This document shows, one piece after another, positions 18,589-27,167 of a DNA stretch of 64,000 nucleotides. The stretch covers positions 1,178,001 through 1,242,000 of the forward strand of contig NZ_JAHBBK010000001.1 of the NCBI RefSeq assembly GCF_018390515.1, read 5' to 3'. A program made the translations under genes and the position numbers. The stretch comes from Mucilaginibacter sp. Bleaf8. GTDB taxonomy: Bacteria > Bacteroidota > Bacteroidia > Sphingobacteriales > Sphingobacteriaceae. The stretch's first letter is position 1. Each line of letters opens with the position of its first letter. The notes beneath the pieces are model-generated. The model ran no database searches. It saw only the letters and a list, made by a program, of their open reading frames with translations, and was not told the DNA's origin.

Positions 18589-18657
18589 CGCCGAGGGCAA
18601 ATTCGAACTGCCGTAAAAGTTTTTGCAGACCCTAACCTTTCCACTCGGTCCCCCGGC
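18589..18657 (-). tRNA. Degenerate tRNA-Cys (GCA) inside an operon
   Basis: On the minus strand from 18657: acceptor GCCGGGG pairs with CCTCGGC (one G-T), T arm GGCAG/TTGCC with the standard loop TTCGAAT, a short D arm ACC/GGT with GAGTGG in its loop, and an anticodon loop containing CTGCAAA (GCA, Cys). Faults: G instead of U at position 8 with one linker base missing, and an anticodon stem (AGGGT/AACTT) with a mismatch unless the loop is taken as 8 nt. At 69 nt it is short. It fills the only sizeable gap of the operon, 13 nt after the S51 peptidase stop. It is probably a decayed or atypical tRNA gene. Confidence 0.5.
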
Positions 18658-18670
18658 TTTTCCGTTTATA

Positions 18671-19564
18671 TTAGTTTGCCCCGGTTTTGGATGCTGTTGT
18701 TTTAGTTGGATTTAATACCTGACGTAATTGCAAATCGAACTTCTGCCCTTTTTGCAAGTAGTAGAATGGTCCGTTATTGCCCGAATCACTTGATGGGTTC
18801 TTGATTTTGCCATCAAACTGATGTTGATCGTAAATGGCCACGTACGATGCCCCCAGTACCTCAAATTGGTTTTGATGTACCACAATGGCTGTACTTTCGT
18901 CAATACCGATACCCAGCAAATCGGGCCGGGTTTTTATAAAACCCAGCAGATCGAACTGACGGTTCCGTTTTAAAATATGCTGATCGATGGCTACGTTGTG
19001 GATAAAGTCTAATCCTTGGGTATGATTGCCCACCAAAACGGTGTTTCCTTTCGTATCGCCACGAAACAGGTATGAGCCCTGTATGGTTGCTCCAGCTGAT
19101 GTGCCACCAATAACACCGCCTCTATCCAGCAAGGCACGGAACTCTTGATGTGCCAACGTATTCAAAAAGCTGTCGGCTATTTTCCATTGCCTTCCGCCTT
19201 CAAACCATACGCCAGTGGCCTCGCGGATGGGTTTTACAAAGGCTTCGGTATTGGCTACTTTGGAGTCGCGGGTGTGCAGTACGATAATGCTTTTTACGCC
19301 CAGGTCCTTCAGCTTCGCTATCGTGCGACTATCGTTTTTAGCAATTGTAGAATCTTCACCAGCTGTGGGTACATAAATAATCTTGGCATTGGGGCCGCCG
19401 GCCAATTCAACAAACCTGCTCCATATTTCGGGACCGATGTTACCGCCGCCTACAATTACCAGCGATCCTTTTTCGGGCCCGGTAACAGATGCGGTTTGCT
19501 GTGCTTTTACCAGCCCGGCCTGAAAGGTTATCAACGTTATGAGAGTTAACAATTTTATTTTCAT
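18671..19564 (-). CDS. Secreted S51-family peptidase (cyanophycinase-like)
   Basis: A 297-residue protein with a cleavable signal peptide (cut near VKA-QQ, residue 21). The nucleophile elbow GGTSAGA places the catalytic serine at residue 156. FEGGRQW (122-128) and DQHILKRNRQFDLL are the other family motifs. S51 peptidases include cyanophycinase, which splits the beta-aspartyl-arginine polymer cyanophycin, and alpha-aspartyl dipeptidase. It is encoded 11 nt after a SusC/SusD pair, so it likely acts in the periplasm on imported material. The substrate is not settled by sequence. Confidence 0.82.
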   Translation of the reverse strand: MKIKLLTLITLITFQAGLVKAQQTASVTGPEKGSLVIVGGGNIGPEIWSRFVELAGGPNAKIIYVPTAGEDSTIAKNDSRTIAKLKDLGVKSIIVLHTRDSKVANTEAFVKPIREATGVWFEGGRQWKIADSFLNTLAHQEFRALLDRGGVIGGTSAGATIQGSYLFRGDTKGNTVLVGNHTQGLDFIHNVAIDQHILKRNRQFDLLGFIKTRPDLLGIGIDESTAIVVHQNQFEVLGASYVAIYDQHQFDGKIKNPSSDSGNNGPFYYLQKGQKFDLQLRQVLNPTKTTASKTGAN

Positions 19565-19575
19565 ATCAGATCAGT

Positions 19576-20919
19576 TTAATAGCTTGGATTTTGAATTATT
19601 GATGGATTAGCTACAATCTCGGCGGTGGGTATAGGGAAAAGATATTTGCGGGTATCGGTAATACCAAGCACCGCGGCTACACGATTGGTGCGTACCAAGT
19701 TAAACCACCTGTCGGCCTCAAAAGGGAACTCTACCCTACGCTCGGCTTCGATAGCTAATAATATATTGCTTTGCGTGGCGGCTGTTGAGGGTTGTAAACC
19801 AGCCCTATCCTGTACCGCATTTAAATCAGCTAAAGCACCAGTAAGGTTGTTTTGCTGTGCCCGGGCTTCGGCTCGAATAAGATACATTTCGGCAATACGA
19901 ATAACATAAGCCGGATCGGTACCTACCGGGTTACGGTAGTACAACTTGCCATACCATAAATTGCCGGGAGGCGCAGTTTGCCCGATTAACGCATTGCGGT
20001 TACCACCTACAGTTGCGTCATTCAATAAATTAACCAATACTGCGGTTGGTGCCCATTCCCTACGGCCGCCCAGCGCCGGTGGCAACCACCAGTTACTATG
20101 GCCGTTTTTGAAAGATGTACTGTAAGCAATCTCAAAAACAGATTCGTTAGTGGCAACAGCATTGTTTGCAAAAAATGCGCTGTACGGTTTCAATAATGTA
20201 TAGTTGCTGGTTTCGCCAATAACCTTGGTGGCATACTGCTCGGCAAGCGCCCATTGCTGTTGATACAGGTAAACACGGGCACGCAGCGCCCACACGGTTT
20301 TCTGTGTAGCACGATTGCGGTTTACAGTATTGGGTAATATCGGCTCGGCAGCATCTAAATCTTTCAATATCTGCGCATAAACATCGGCTACACTGCTGCG
20401 GCCAATGCCAGCGTGGTTAGTTGGTGTATGAGTTGGCGTCAAAATCAGCGGTACGCCGCCCCAGCCTCTAACCAGGTCAAAGTAAGAGAAGGCCCGTAAA
20501 AAGTAAGCCTCACCCAGATATTGGTTTCTAAGCGTGGTGGTTAGCAATTGATCGTTAACCTTAGGCACGGCCTCCAGAATGTAATTGGCTGATAATATGG
20601 TTTTGTAAATCTGTGCCCATGCGGAACTTACATAACCATTATCAGCTGTTAGCTTATGACCCACTACTTCTTGCGGAGCTTGCTGCGAGCCGGTCCACTG
20701 AATATCGCCGCCCGACAGGTAAGACAGTGCCGGAAAATTGGAACCGTAATAATTATCGTTGCCGAAAGTATTGTATAAACCATTTACCGCCGTTGCTGCA
20801 CTTCCGGCATTAGTAATAGCTACCGATTCATCAATCTGTTGCTCGGGTTGCACTTCCAGAAACTTTTTGCAGGAGGTTATGGCGAAAAACATAGGGATGA
20901 TATAGATCAGTCTTTTCAT
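19576..20919 (-). CDS. SusD/RagB-type outer-membrane lipoprotein
   Basis: A 447-residue protein from the ATG complement at 20919. The upstream in-frame extension overlaps susC and lacks a signal. The signal sequence ends in lipobox FAITSC (Cys17). It has the SusD N-terminal domain, an internal TPR-like helical region (YFLRAFSYFDLVRGWGGVPL) and the C-terminal motif IEAERRVEFPFEADRWFNLVR. It captures ligand at the cell surface and closes over the SusC pore encoded 10 nt upstream. Confidence 0.93.
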   Translation of the reverse strand: MKRLIYIIPMFFAITSCKKFLEVQPEQQIDESVAITNAGSAATAVNGLYNTFGNDNYYGSNFPALSYLSGGDIQWTGSQQAPQEVVGHKLTADNGYVSSAWAQIYKTILSANYILEAVPKVNDQLLTTTLRNQYLGEAYFLRAFSYFDLVRGWGGVPLILTPTHTPTNHAGIGRSSVADVYAQILKDLDAAEPILPNTVNRNRATQKTVWALRARVYLYQQQWALAEQYATKVIGETSNYTLLKPYSAFFANNAVATNESVFEIAYSTSFKNGHSNWWLPPALGGRREWAPTAVLVNLLNDATVGGNRNALIGQTAPPGNLWYGKLYYRNPVGTDPAYVIRIAEMYLIRAEARAQQNNLTGALADLNAVQDRAGLQPSTAATQSNILLAIEAERRVEFPFEADRWFNLVRTNRVAAVLGITDTRKYLFPIPTAEIVANPSIIQNPSY

Positions 20920-20929
20920 GAGTTGCTTT

Positions 20930-23900
20930 TTAAAAAGTGATGTTTGCACCAAATTGAACCGTACGCGGAATAGGCGGCGTACCCAAATCATAACCCAACA
21001 CATTTGGGTCGGAGGTTACGTTAATTTCGGGATCCGGACCGCGATAGTGTGTCCACAACCAAAGGTTTGAGCCGCTTGCATACAGGCGCACACTCGCTGC
21101 TTTAATTTTGTCTGATATGCGCTTTGGCAAGGTGTAGCCTAAGGTGGCATTGTTCAGGCGTAAAAAGGAACCGTCTTCTATATTACGGCTGGTAGGGCTT
21201 AAGGTATAATTGTTGCCCACGGCAGTTAAACGTGGCATATCAGTTTGGTCACCTGGCTTTTGCCAGCGGGAAAGCTGACGTGTATCCATGGCCCGGCGAT
21301 CATCGCGGGTACCGCCACCTTCCAAAAAGTAGGCGTTGTTGTTGTACACCTTGTTACCCCATTGAAAGTTGAAGAATATCGATAAATCAAAGCCTTTGTA
21401 GCTGAACGTATTATTAAAACCTCCTACAAACTTGGGCAGTGCATTACCATAAATTACTTTATCGGCCGTATTAATTACACCATCGCTGTTTACATCCTGG
21501 TAAACGGCATTACCGGTTTGTGAGTCAACATATAACTGGCGGTACACGTAAAATGAATTCATGGGCGAACCCTGCACCATTCTTTCAGCTGCGTAGGAAG
21601 CATCGATCGGAATAGGCAACTTTTCGATTTTGTTGATGTTACGGGCCAGGTTAAAGTTGGTTTGCCACTTAAACTGACTCGTGCTGATGTTTACCGTGTT
21701 TAAGGATATCTCAAAACCTTTATTGCTCATTTCGCCAGCATTTTGCAAGATGGATGAAAAACCTTGACTAAGTGGCAATGGCAAATTCAGGAGCAAGCCG
21801 GTAGTGTATTTATCGTACACGTTAAACTCGGCAGTAATACGATCTTTGAAAAAGCCCAGGTCTAAACCAATGTTAGCCTGCCGGGTGGTTTCCCATTTCA
21901 AATCGGGATTGGCCAATTGTTGTGGTACCGTGCCCGGATTGTCCAGATAGTTAGCTCCGGCCCCCCACAAACCTCTGGAGGCAAAGTTGTTGATACCGTT
22001 TTGATTGCCCGTTTTTCCGATACTGGCACGCAATTTCAGATTGCTGATGGCATTGGCATCGCGCAAAAACTCTTCTTCTTTAAGCTGCCAGGCTATACCT
22101 GCTGAAGGGAAATAGCCCCATTGATGGTCGGCACCAAACTTAGATGATGCATCGGCCCTGAAACTCGCTTCAATAAAATACTTGCCGGCATAGTTGTAAT
22201 TTACCCTCGAAAAGAACGACGAAAGCTTGTAATTACTTGATGTTGATGACGAGGTAGTAGTTGCAGCTGAAGCAATTTGTTTAAATGAATCGTTGGGAAA
22301 GTTAGTGCCTTGTGCCAGTGTTTGCTTGGCATTACTGCCCTGCAGGGTATTACCCAACAAAATGCCTATTGTATGGTTATTGAATGTTTTATTGTAAGAT
22401 AGCGTTTGCTCATTGGTCCAGATGGAGTTGCTGCTGATGCTGGAGGTTGCCAGATTTTTGTTAGCCGCACCCAGATTGGTTAAGCTGTTCCAATACTGAT
22501 ACTCATCGTACAAGTTATAATCCAAACTCCAGCTGGTACGGAATTTTAAACCCGGAAGAATATTTACATCACCATAAATGTTGCCTATATAACGGTTGCT
22601 GGAAGAGTGCATGTCGGTATTGCTAATCAATACATCCAGGTTATCAAAACCGGCCCATTTAGCCGGGCTACCATCAGCATTCACTTTAGGCAAATAAGTT
22701 GGGGTGTGTATACCCGCTTGTAAAATACCACCTTGTGGTCCATCGCCTACCCGTGCATTGGTGCGATACGAACGCGACAAAGAATTGCTGGTACCTACGC
22801 TGAACACCTTACTAATCTGCTGATCCAAGTTAAACTTAAAGCTGGCGCGTTGGTAATCATTAGTTCTTAAATCGGCCTGCTGTTTGTTATAGCCACCGCC
22901 AATGTAATAGCGGGTTTTATCGTTGCCGCCTGACACGGATAGATCATAATTCTGTAGCAAACCGGTGCGGAATATATCATGCAACCGGTCATAAGTAGGC
23001 TGGTCTTGCGGTAAGCCTCTGGGTGCAGGGCTGGCAATCGGGTTATCAGTTAATGCCCTAAAAGGCACATACTGATAAGTATTGGCTGCGGTAGTGTTGC
23101 CAGCGGCCAAATAATCTACACGGGTATTTCGGTAAAATTCATTCACCAATTCAGCATGTTGCGGACCGGTTACTAACTCCCATAACTTGGGTGCCCAAGC
23201 CGCACCTATATAGGTATTCAGGCTAACTTTAGCCCCAGTGTTGTACTTACCTCGTTTAGTTGTAATAAGCACTACGCCGTTTGCAGCACGGGCGCCGTAA
23301 ATGGCGGTAGCATCGGCGTCCTTAAGTATAGTTATTGTTTCAATATCGTTGGGATTAATATCAGCCAGTGGATTGTTTGCTTGGCCCTGGGTAGTGATTT
23401 TTTGTAGCGACTGACTATTGATGTATACGCCATCTACTACATATAAAGGATCATTGCTGGCATTGATAGAGGTAGAACCCCGTATACGAAAAAACAAACC
23501 GTCACCTGGAACCCCTGTACCGGCACTTACCTGCACACCGGCTGCACGGCCTTGTAGTTGCTGGTCAAAACTGGCTACCGGTTTGTTGGTAATTTCATCG
23601 GCTTTAATGGTAGTAATGGCGCTGGTTACCGTTTTACGATTTTGTGTGCCGTAGCCAACCACTACAACATCGCCCAATTGCTTATTGCTGGGTTTTAGCT
23701 GAACAGTTACCGGACTATGATTGGCAACAACTTCCTGCTTTTCGTAACCAATAAAGCTAACAATTAGGGTGTATGGAAACTTTTGGCCGGTAACAAAGTT
23801 GAAGCGTCCTTCGGCATTGGTGGATACAGAATGTGTAGTACCATGGATGCTTACTACGGAACCAGGCAGCGGCTCTTTGGTAACGGCGTCCACCACCTGC

Positions 23901-24037
23901 CCTTCCAATCGGGAATTTATGGTTGCAGGCGGCTCGTTTTGCGCCAATACAAGCAAAGGAGTGGCTAATGTTAATGTAAAAAGGATTAAGATGTTTAGGA
24001 AAATAGGAATGTTCTTTCTACGGACATATATTTCCAT
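20930..24037 (-). CDS. SusC/RagA-type TonB-dependent outer-membrane transporter
   Basis: A 1035-residue protein if started at the ATG complement at 24037, which gives a clean signal peptide (NILILFTLTLATPLLVLAQ). The open frame extends 36 codons further up. After the signal come a carboxypeptidase-D-like regulatory domain (LEGQVVDAVTKEPLPGSVVS), the SusC box DVVVVGYGTQNRKTVTSAIT, a plug domain (DPLYVVDGVYI) and a 22-strand barrel. It imports a large substrate with energy from TonB. It is the first gene of a nine-gene operon. No anti-sigma/ECF pair is adjacent. Confidence 0.94.
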   Translation of the reverse strand: MEIYVRRKNIPIFLNILILFTLTLATPLLVLAQNEPPATINSRLEGQVVDAVTKEPLPGSVVSIHGTTHSVSTNAEGRFNFVTGQKFPYTLIVSFIGYEKQEVVANHSPVTVQLKPSNKQLGDVVVVGYGTQNRKTVTSAITTIKADEITNKPVASFDQQLQGRAAGVQVSAGTGVPGDGLFFRIRGSTSINASNDPLYVVDGVYINSQSLQKITTQGQANNPLADINPNDIETITILKDADATAIYGARAANGVVLITTKRGKYNTGAKVSLNTYIGAAWAPKLWELVTGPQHAELVNEFYRNTRVDYLAAGNTTAANTYQYVPFRALTDNPIASPAPRGLPQDQPTYDRLHDIFRTGLLQNYDLSVSGGNDKTRYYIGGGYNKQQADLRTNDYQRASFKFNLDQQISKVFSVGTSNSLSRSYRTNARVGDGPQGGILQAGIHTPTYLPKVNADGSPAKWAGFDNLDVLISNTDMHSSSNRYIGNIYGDVNILPGLKFRTSWSLDYNLYDEYQYWNSLTNLGAANKNLATSSISSNSIWTNEQTLSYNKTFNNHTIGILLGNTLQGSNAKQTLAQGTNFPNDSFKQIASAATTTSSSTSSNYKLSSFFSRVNYNYAGKYFIEASFRADASSKFGADHQWGYFPSAGIAWQLKEEEFLRDANAISNLKLRASIGKTGNQNGINNFASRGLWGAGANYLDNPGTVPQQLANPDLKWETTRQANIGLDLGFFKDRITAEFNVYDKYTTGLLLNLPLPLSQGFSSILQNAGEMSNKGFEISLNTVNISTSQFKWQTNFNLARNINKIEKLPIPIDASYAAERMVQGSPMNSFYVYRQLYVDSQTGNAVYQDVNSDGVINTADKVIYGNALPKFVGGFNNTFSYKGFDLSIFFNFQWGNKVYNNNAYFLEGGGTRDDRRAMDTRQLSRWQKPGDQTDMPRLTAVGNNYTLSPTSRNIEDGSFLRLNNATLGYTLPKRISDKIKAASVRLYASGSNLWLWTHYRGPDPEINVTSDPNVLGYDLGTPPIPRTVQFGANITF

Positions 24038-24136
24038 ATATTTAACAGGTTTTGGTAAATGACAAGATTTGTTTGCTGAACCAGTAATGATAAGCAGTGA
24101 GTGATTGGCGTTACTGAGCTGCTGTTTCATTATCGT

Positions 24137-24161
24137 AACCGGCAAGGCTTCCTTGCCGGTT
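24137..24161. other. GC-rich hairpin in the susC leader
   Basis: AACCGGCAAGG and CCTTGCCGGTT form a perfect 11-bp stem with loop CTT. Read on the plus strand it is followed by TGTTTTATTTT like a terminator, yet no plus-strand gene precedes it. On the susC strand it lies ~100 nt upstream of the start and has no U-tract, so there it would be a leader hairpin. Confidence 0.7.
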
Positions 24162-24403
24162 GTTTTATTTTATACGGTTAGTAGCTTATTTTTAGCATGG
24201 CATGTAAGGTTGCGTTTAAGTATAGGTACAGCAATTTTATACAAGTATTTTCACCTGTTAGCTGCTTATCAAAATTTAAGGGAAAATTACAGGCAACAAC
24301 AACTCATACACATACCGTTGCTATGAGTCACAACAGACGTGAGTGGCATTACGCTGCCTGGCATTACAATCGTGTTTAGTTGTGTTGTTTTCATGATACA
24401 AGC

Positions 24404-24434
24404 CAAACATAGAAATAAAAAATTTAATCTACAA
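24404..24434 (-). promoter_or_regulatory. Promoter of the susC operon
   Basis: On the minus strand TTG (24434-24432), a 20-nt spacer, then TATGTTTG (24411-24404), an exact TAnnTTTG. It predicts a transcript start near 24398 and a leader of about 360 nt before the susC ATG. The leader also contains the pair ACTCATA/TATGAGT (about 24302-24331). Confidence 0.6.
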
Positions 24435-24628
24435 AAACTATAGACTTTATATTTTTTATTTTTTAAAATTTGAACAGCCGGGCTTTTTTATGCTGTTTAA
24501 CGCTTCTGAGCGGTTTTCTTTGAAACTTTGGTTTCAAATGCTTACTATAAATATAAAGAATTTCTGATTCGGTGTTAAATTTAAGTGGCACATCTTTGGC
24601 GCATCTGTTGGCGCACTTCTCCTTTTTC
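24435..24628. other. Stretch without a supported gene
   Basis: On the minus strand one open frame reads KFNTESEILYIYSKHLKPKF before a stop, downstream of the tRNA fragment. It has no start and no recognisable family. Otherwise nothing. Confidence 0.3.
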
Positions 24629-24648
24629 ACCAATTGAGCTACGGAGTC
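24629..24648 (-). pseudogene. 5' fragment of tRNA-Lys, inverted
   Basis: Minus-strand GACTCCGTAGCTCAATTGGT matches the first 20 nt of the tRNA-Lys at 7646 with one difference. The flank CCC and an AAATAAA-type stretch before it are also similar. The match stops at the D loop, after which unrelated sequence follows. This is a broken copy, not a functional tRNA. Confidence 0.65.
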
Positions 24649-24656
24649 GGGTTTAT

Positions 24657-24926
24657 TTATTGCGTTGTATTAGATTCTTGGCTGAAGTTTGCCCACTGGC
24701 AATATCTACCATAAGTAACATTATTTTTTAGTCGGAGTGTTTTAAATATATCCAGTGTCAGTGCCTGCTGCTTAGTTGTAAGTGAATCTTTACCAATCAC
24801 TATAGTATAATAGTTATTAATAGATTCATTAAAGTTCCGCTTACCTCGTCTGTATAGTGCTGTTTCTCCCTGATATCGGAGCTTGGTGTGACTGCATCGG
24901 AGCATTACCATGCATAGAAAGAACAT
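24657..24926 (-). CDS. Short hypothetical lipoprotein-like protein
   Basis: An 89-residue protein opening MFFLCMVMLRCSHTKLR, a short hydrophobic start with a cysteine that could be a poor lipobox. It then turns polar (INNYYTIVIGKDSLTTKQQA). It lies 14 nt after the HEAT-repeat lipoprotein gene on the same strand and ends 8 nt before the tRNA fragment. No family recognised. Its 3' end may have been reshaped by the insertion that left the tRNA piece. Confidence 0.45.
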   Translation of the reverse strand: MFFLCMVMLRCSHTKLRYQGETALYRRGKRNFNESINNYYTIVIGKDSLTTKQQALTLDIFKTLRLKNNVTYGRYCQWANFSQESNTTQ

Positions 24927-24940
24927 ACAATGCTATAGGC

Positions 24941-26008
24941 CTACTCATTTTCATTAAGCGCTCGTACAACATCCTCCATGGAATACTTATCCAGTTTGAT
25001 TTGTCTCTTTAACGGCTCAAATAATGGGTTCGGATATTTCGTTATGGCTATAAGTAAATCAGTTCCCAATGTTTTATACCGAAACTCATCTTTGGTTGCC
25101 AAGGTTCGTTTAAACAACTGTAGGGTTTGTGCTTTATCCGGGTACCGGGCAAGTGCTTCATAAAGTACCTGCCATTTACCGTAATCATATAGCTTCTCCT
25201 TCCATTCCCTTTCGAAAATCCCGGTAAGCTTTGGATAAAAACTACTATCGGGCATTTCTATAGCTGCGCGTATGGCATAATCTTCCTTTCTACTATCCTT
25301 GTTATCATTGAATGCATCTCGGATGATACCGATGTCACTACTCTTTCTATACCGGGCTAATGTCCATATCGCAACCGGCATTTTTTCCAGTGTGGCTATC
25401 TCTTTAACCCGATTATAGTATTTGGCTTGTGGGTTCATATCGTATAGCAAATTATACTTAGCAGACAAGGCCATGTGCTTATCGTAAAGCAAAATACTAT
25501 CAACTATTTGTTTCTGATGTTTGGTTAACCTATAGCCGGTTGATGTTGAGTCGTAGGGTATAACAGCATTCAAAAAGTAGTCACCAACTAAATAACTATT
25601 TATTATACACCCCATGAATGTAGATACTCGTGCTGTATCATGTAAATGAGCTAGAACAATAGAGAAAGTTGCCGTATCGTTTCTGGCAGATAGTGCATCA
25701 AGGGCATAACATCTTACCACCGGATTTTTGTGGTTGGTTAAAGCTCTTAGCTCTGGTAAGGTCGCTGTTTTGCTTAACTGTTCATAACGTGTCCACTGCA
25801 CTGTCCTAACACCCGCCTCCCCAACACCTGAACTGTTTACCTGATTGTATTTTGCCATACTATCCACTATCCTTTGAATCGCTGGTCTTAGCTGCAACTT
25901 TTGTTTCTGCTTTGAACCAACATTGTACTGACAAGCCATCAATAGATTGATGAGCATAGTGATAGCCGTTAGTGAAATAGATAACTGTTTATTAATTTTC
26001 ATAATCAT
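24941..26008 (-). CDS. HEAT-repeat-like lipoprotein, immunity-gene candidate
   Basis: A 355-residue protein. The signal ends in a lipobox-like LLMACQ, so it is probably a lipoprotein. Residues ~80-130 contain a HEAT-like repeat (LRALTNHKNPVVRCYALDAL), and the rest is helical. Two ATGs six bases apart could serve as start. It heads a short co-directional pair. Such single-copy HEAT lipoproteins are common among immunity arrays near RHS loci, but no specific toxin is identified. Confidence 0.55.
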   Translation of the reverse strand: MIMKINKQLSISLTAITMLINLLMACQYNVGSKQKQKLQLRPAIQRIVDSMAKYNQVNSSGVGEAGVRTVQWTRYEQLSKTATLPELRALTNHKNPVVRCYALDALSARNDTATFSIVLAHLHDTARVSTFMGCIINSYLVGDYFLNAVIPYDSTSTGYRLTKHQKQIVDSILLYDKHMALSAKYNLLYDMNPQAKYYNRVKEIATLEKMPVAIWTLARYRKSSDIGIIRDAFNDNKDSRKEDYAIRAAIEMPDSSFYPKLTGIFEREWKEKLYDYGKWQVLYEALARYPDKAQTLQLFKRTLATKDEFRYKTLGTDLLIAITKYPNPLFEPLKRQIKLDKYSMEDVVRALNENE

Positions 26009-26026
26009 TTATCGATAGTGGAACAA

Positions 26027-27046
26027 CTAATTTCCTTTCAAGCCATCGGTATAACCCATGCTTTTTAATCTTGCCCTTAGCTGTGCGTCTACCTTGTTTT
26101 TCGTGGTATAGAATGCCAGTACCTTGAGTAAAGGAGGTAACGGCTGCTGAATGAATTGCTCAAAATCAACATTGGTCTTGTAAATCCTGAGCTTCTCTAA
26201 TGCTGGCAGCTTCTCCAGCCCCGATAAAGATGTCAGCGTTTTGCAGTTTAGCAGCTTCAAATCATGAAGTTCAGGCAGCTCCCGGTCAAAGTGAATATCT
26301 GGCAAACGTATCTGGTCTTCTACCTTGAGTGTTTGTAGCTTACGGAAGTTACCCATATTGCTGATATCGTTTAAGCCCCTAATCCAAACCAGCTCCAGAT
26401 GCTCAATCTCATTTTCACCAATTTCATAAATATTATCCCGACCACCTAATGTGATGCTCAGGAACTTTAGCTCCTTCAAACCATTTACAAAGTGCAGTGG
26501 TGCTTTGGAAATTGAATTTAGCCGTAAGCTATTCAGTTTGGTAAGTGTACCTACCGCATCAATGTTCTTGGTATGCCCGCTGATGATTAAGGAAGTTAGG
26601 TTACGGTAGTTGCTGAGGAATTCCAAATTAAACGCTTTCGTTTTAGTATCTATCAGAAATAGTTCTTTGACCTGCTGCAGATTCTCTGCACTAAGCAGTT
26701 CCGTTTCCTTTATTTCATAGATACCTACAGTTAGTCGCTGTAGGTTGGTCAGCCGGGTAATGGCTTCAATGTTATGTGCTTTTATCAGGCAATCGACAGC
26801 AAGTGCTTTCACGTTCGGCAGGTGGTTAACTACATTACAATCAAACGAATCACCGTAATGCCCGTAAAATCGTATGCGGAAGTTATCATCGTACTTAGCA
26901 CATAGCTCGTTTAGCTTGTCTAAGATTTTCCCGGTGTAATCTTTGGCAACAAATTGAATGATGACCTGCTCACCCTTACTTAGGTGCTGCTCAATTTCTT
27001 TTTCGGATATGGTGGCAGGACTGTCTATTCTTATCTGCGGCTGCAT
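26027..27046 (-). CDS. Leucine-rich-repeat-like cytosolic protein
   Basis: A 339-residue protein with no signal peptide. About eight imperfect leucine-rich repeats run from residue ~85 to the end, for example LTNLQRLTVGIYEIKE, YRNLTSLIISGHTKNIDAVG and LPALEKLRIYKTNVDFEQ. The N-terminal 80 residues form a separate alpha/beta region (EKEIEQHLSKGEQVIIQFVA). LRR proteins usually bind other proteins. Its place in a run of unrelated single genes fits an orphan immunity protein. Confidence 0.6.
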   Translation of the reverse strand: MQPQIRIDSPATISEKEIEQHLSKGEQVIIQFVAKDYTGKILDKLNELCAKYDDNFRIRFYGHYGDSFDCNVVNHLPNVKALAVDCLIKAHNIEAITRLTNLQRLTVGIYEIKETELLSAENLQQVKELFLIDTKTKAFNLEFLSNYRNLTSLIISGHTKNIDAVGTLTKLNSLRLNSISKAPLHFVNGLKELKFLSITLGGRDNIYEIGENEIEHLELVWIRGLNDISNMGNFRKLQTLKVEDQIRLPDIHFDRELPELHDLKLLNCKTLTSLSGLEKLPALEKLRIYKTNVDFEQFIQQPLPPLLKVLAFYTTKNKVDAQLRARLKSMGYTDGLKGN

Positions 27047-27049
27047 ATA

Positions 27050-27130
27050 CTAACGTTTGGTAATAATAGGTTCGTCAAATGCGATGACATCAATGACATG
27101 GTTTAAGCAAACGATACAATAGTGTTTCAT
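27050..27130 (-). CDS. Possible 26-residue peptide with a Cys pair
   Basis: MKHYCIVCLNHVIDVIAFDE, then PIITKR and a stop 3 nt before the LRR gene ATG. The frame stays open upstream through NHTIAYIHGKE without a start. It may be the end of a decayed gene or a short translated leader. Confidence 0.25.
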   Translation of the reverse strand: MKHYCIVCLNHVIDVIAFDEPIITKR

Positions 27131-27167
27131 TTCTTTGCCGTGAATATAAGCTATGGTGTGGTTCTCA

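Noticed and set aside
18589..18657. A riboswitch (SAM, TPP or molybdenum cofactor type) ahead of the DoxX genes
   Set aside because: The helices fit a tRNA much better: 7-bp acceptor, T arm with TTCGAAT and a GCA anticodon loop; no known riboswitch core motif is seen.
20920..21003. Upstream extension of SusD
   Set aside because: It lies inside susC, has no signal sequence, and the ATG at 20919 gives a proper lipoprotein signal.
24038..24145. Upstream extension of SusC
   Set aside because: The extra 36 residues would precede and spoil a good signal peptide starting at 24037; kept only as an alternative.
24137..24161. Attenuator of the susC operon
   Set aside because: On the susC strand the stem is preceded by an A-rich tract and not followed by U residues, so it cannot act as an intrinsic terminator there.
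24602..24628. Continuation of the inverted tRNA fragment as a full tRNA
   Set aside because: After the D loop the sequence has no anticodon or T arm that pairs; only the 5' 20 nt match.
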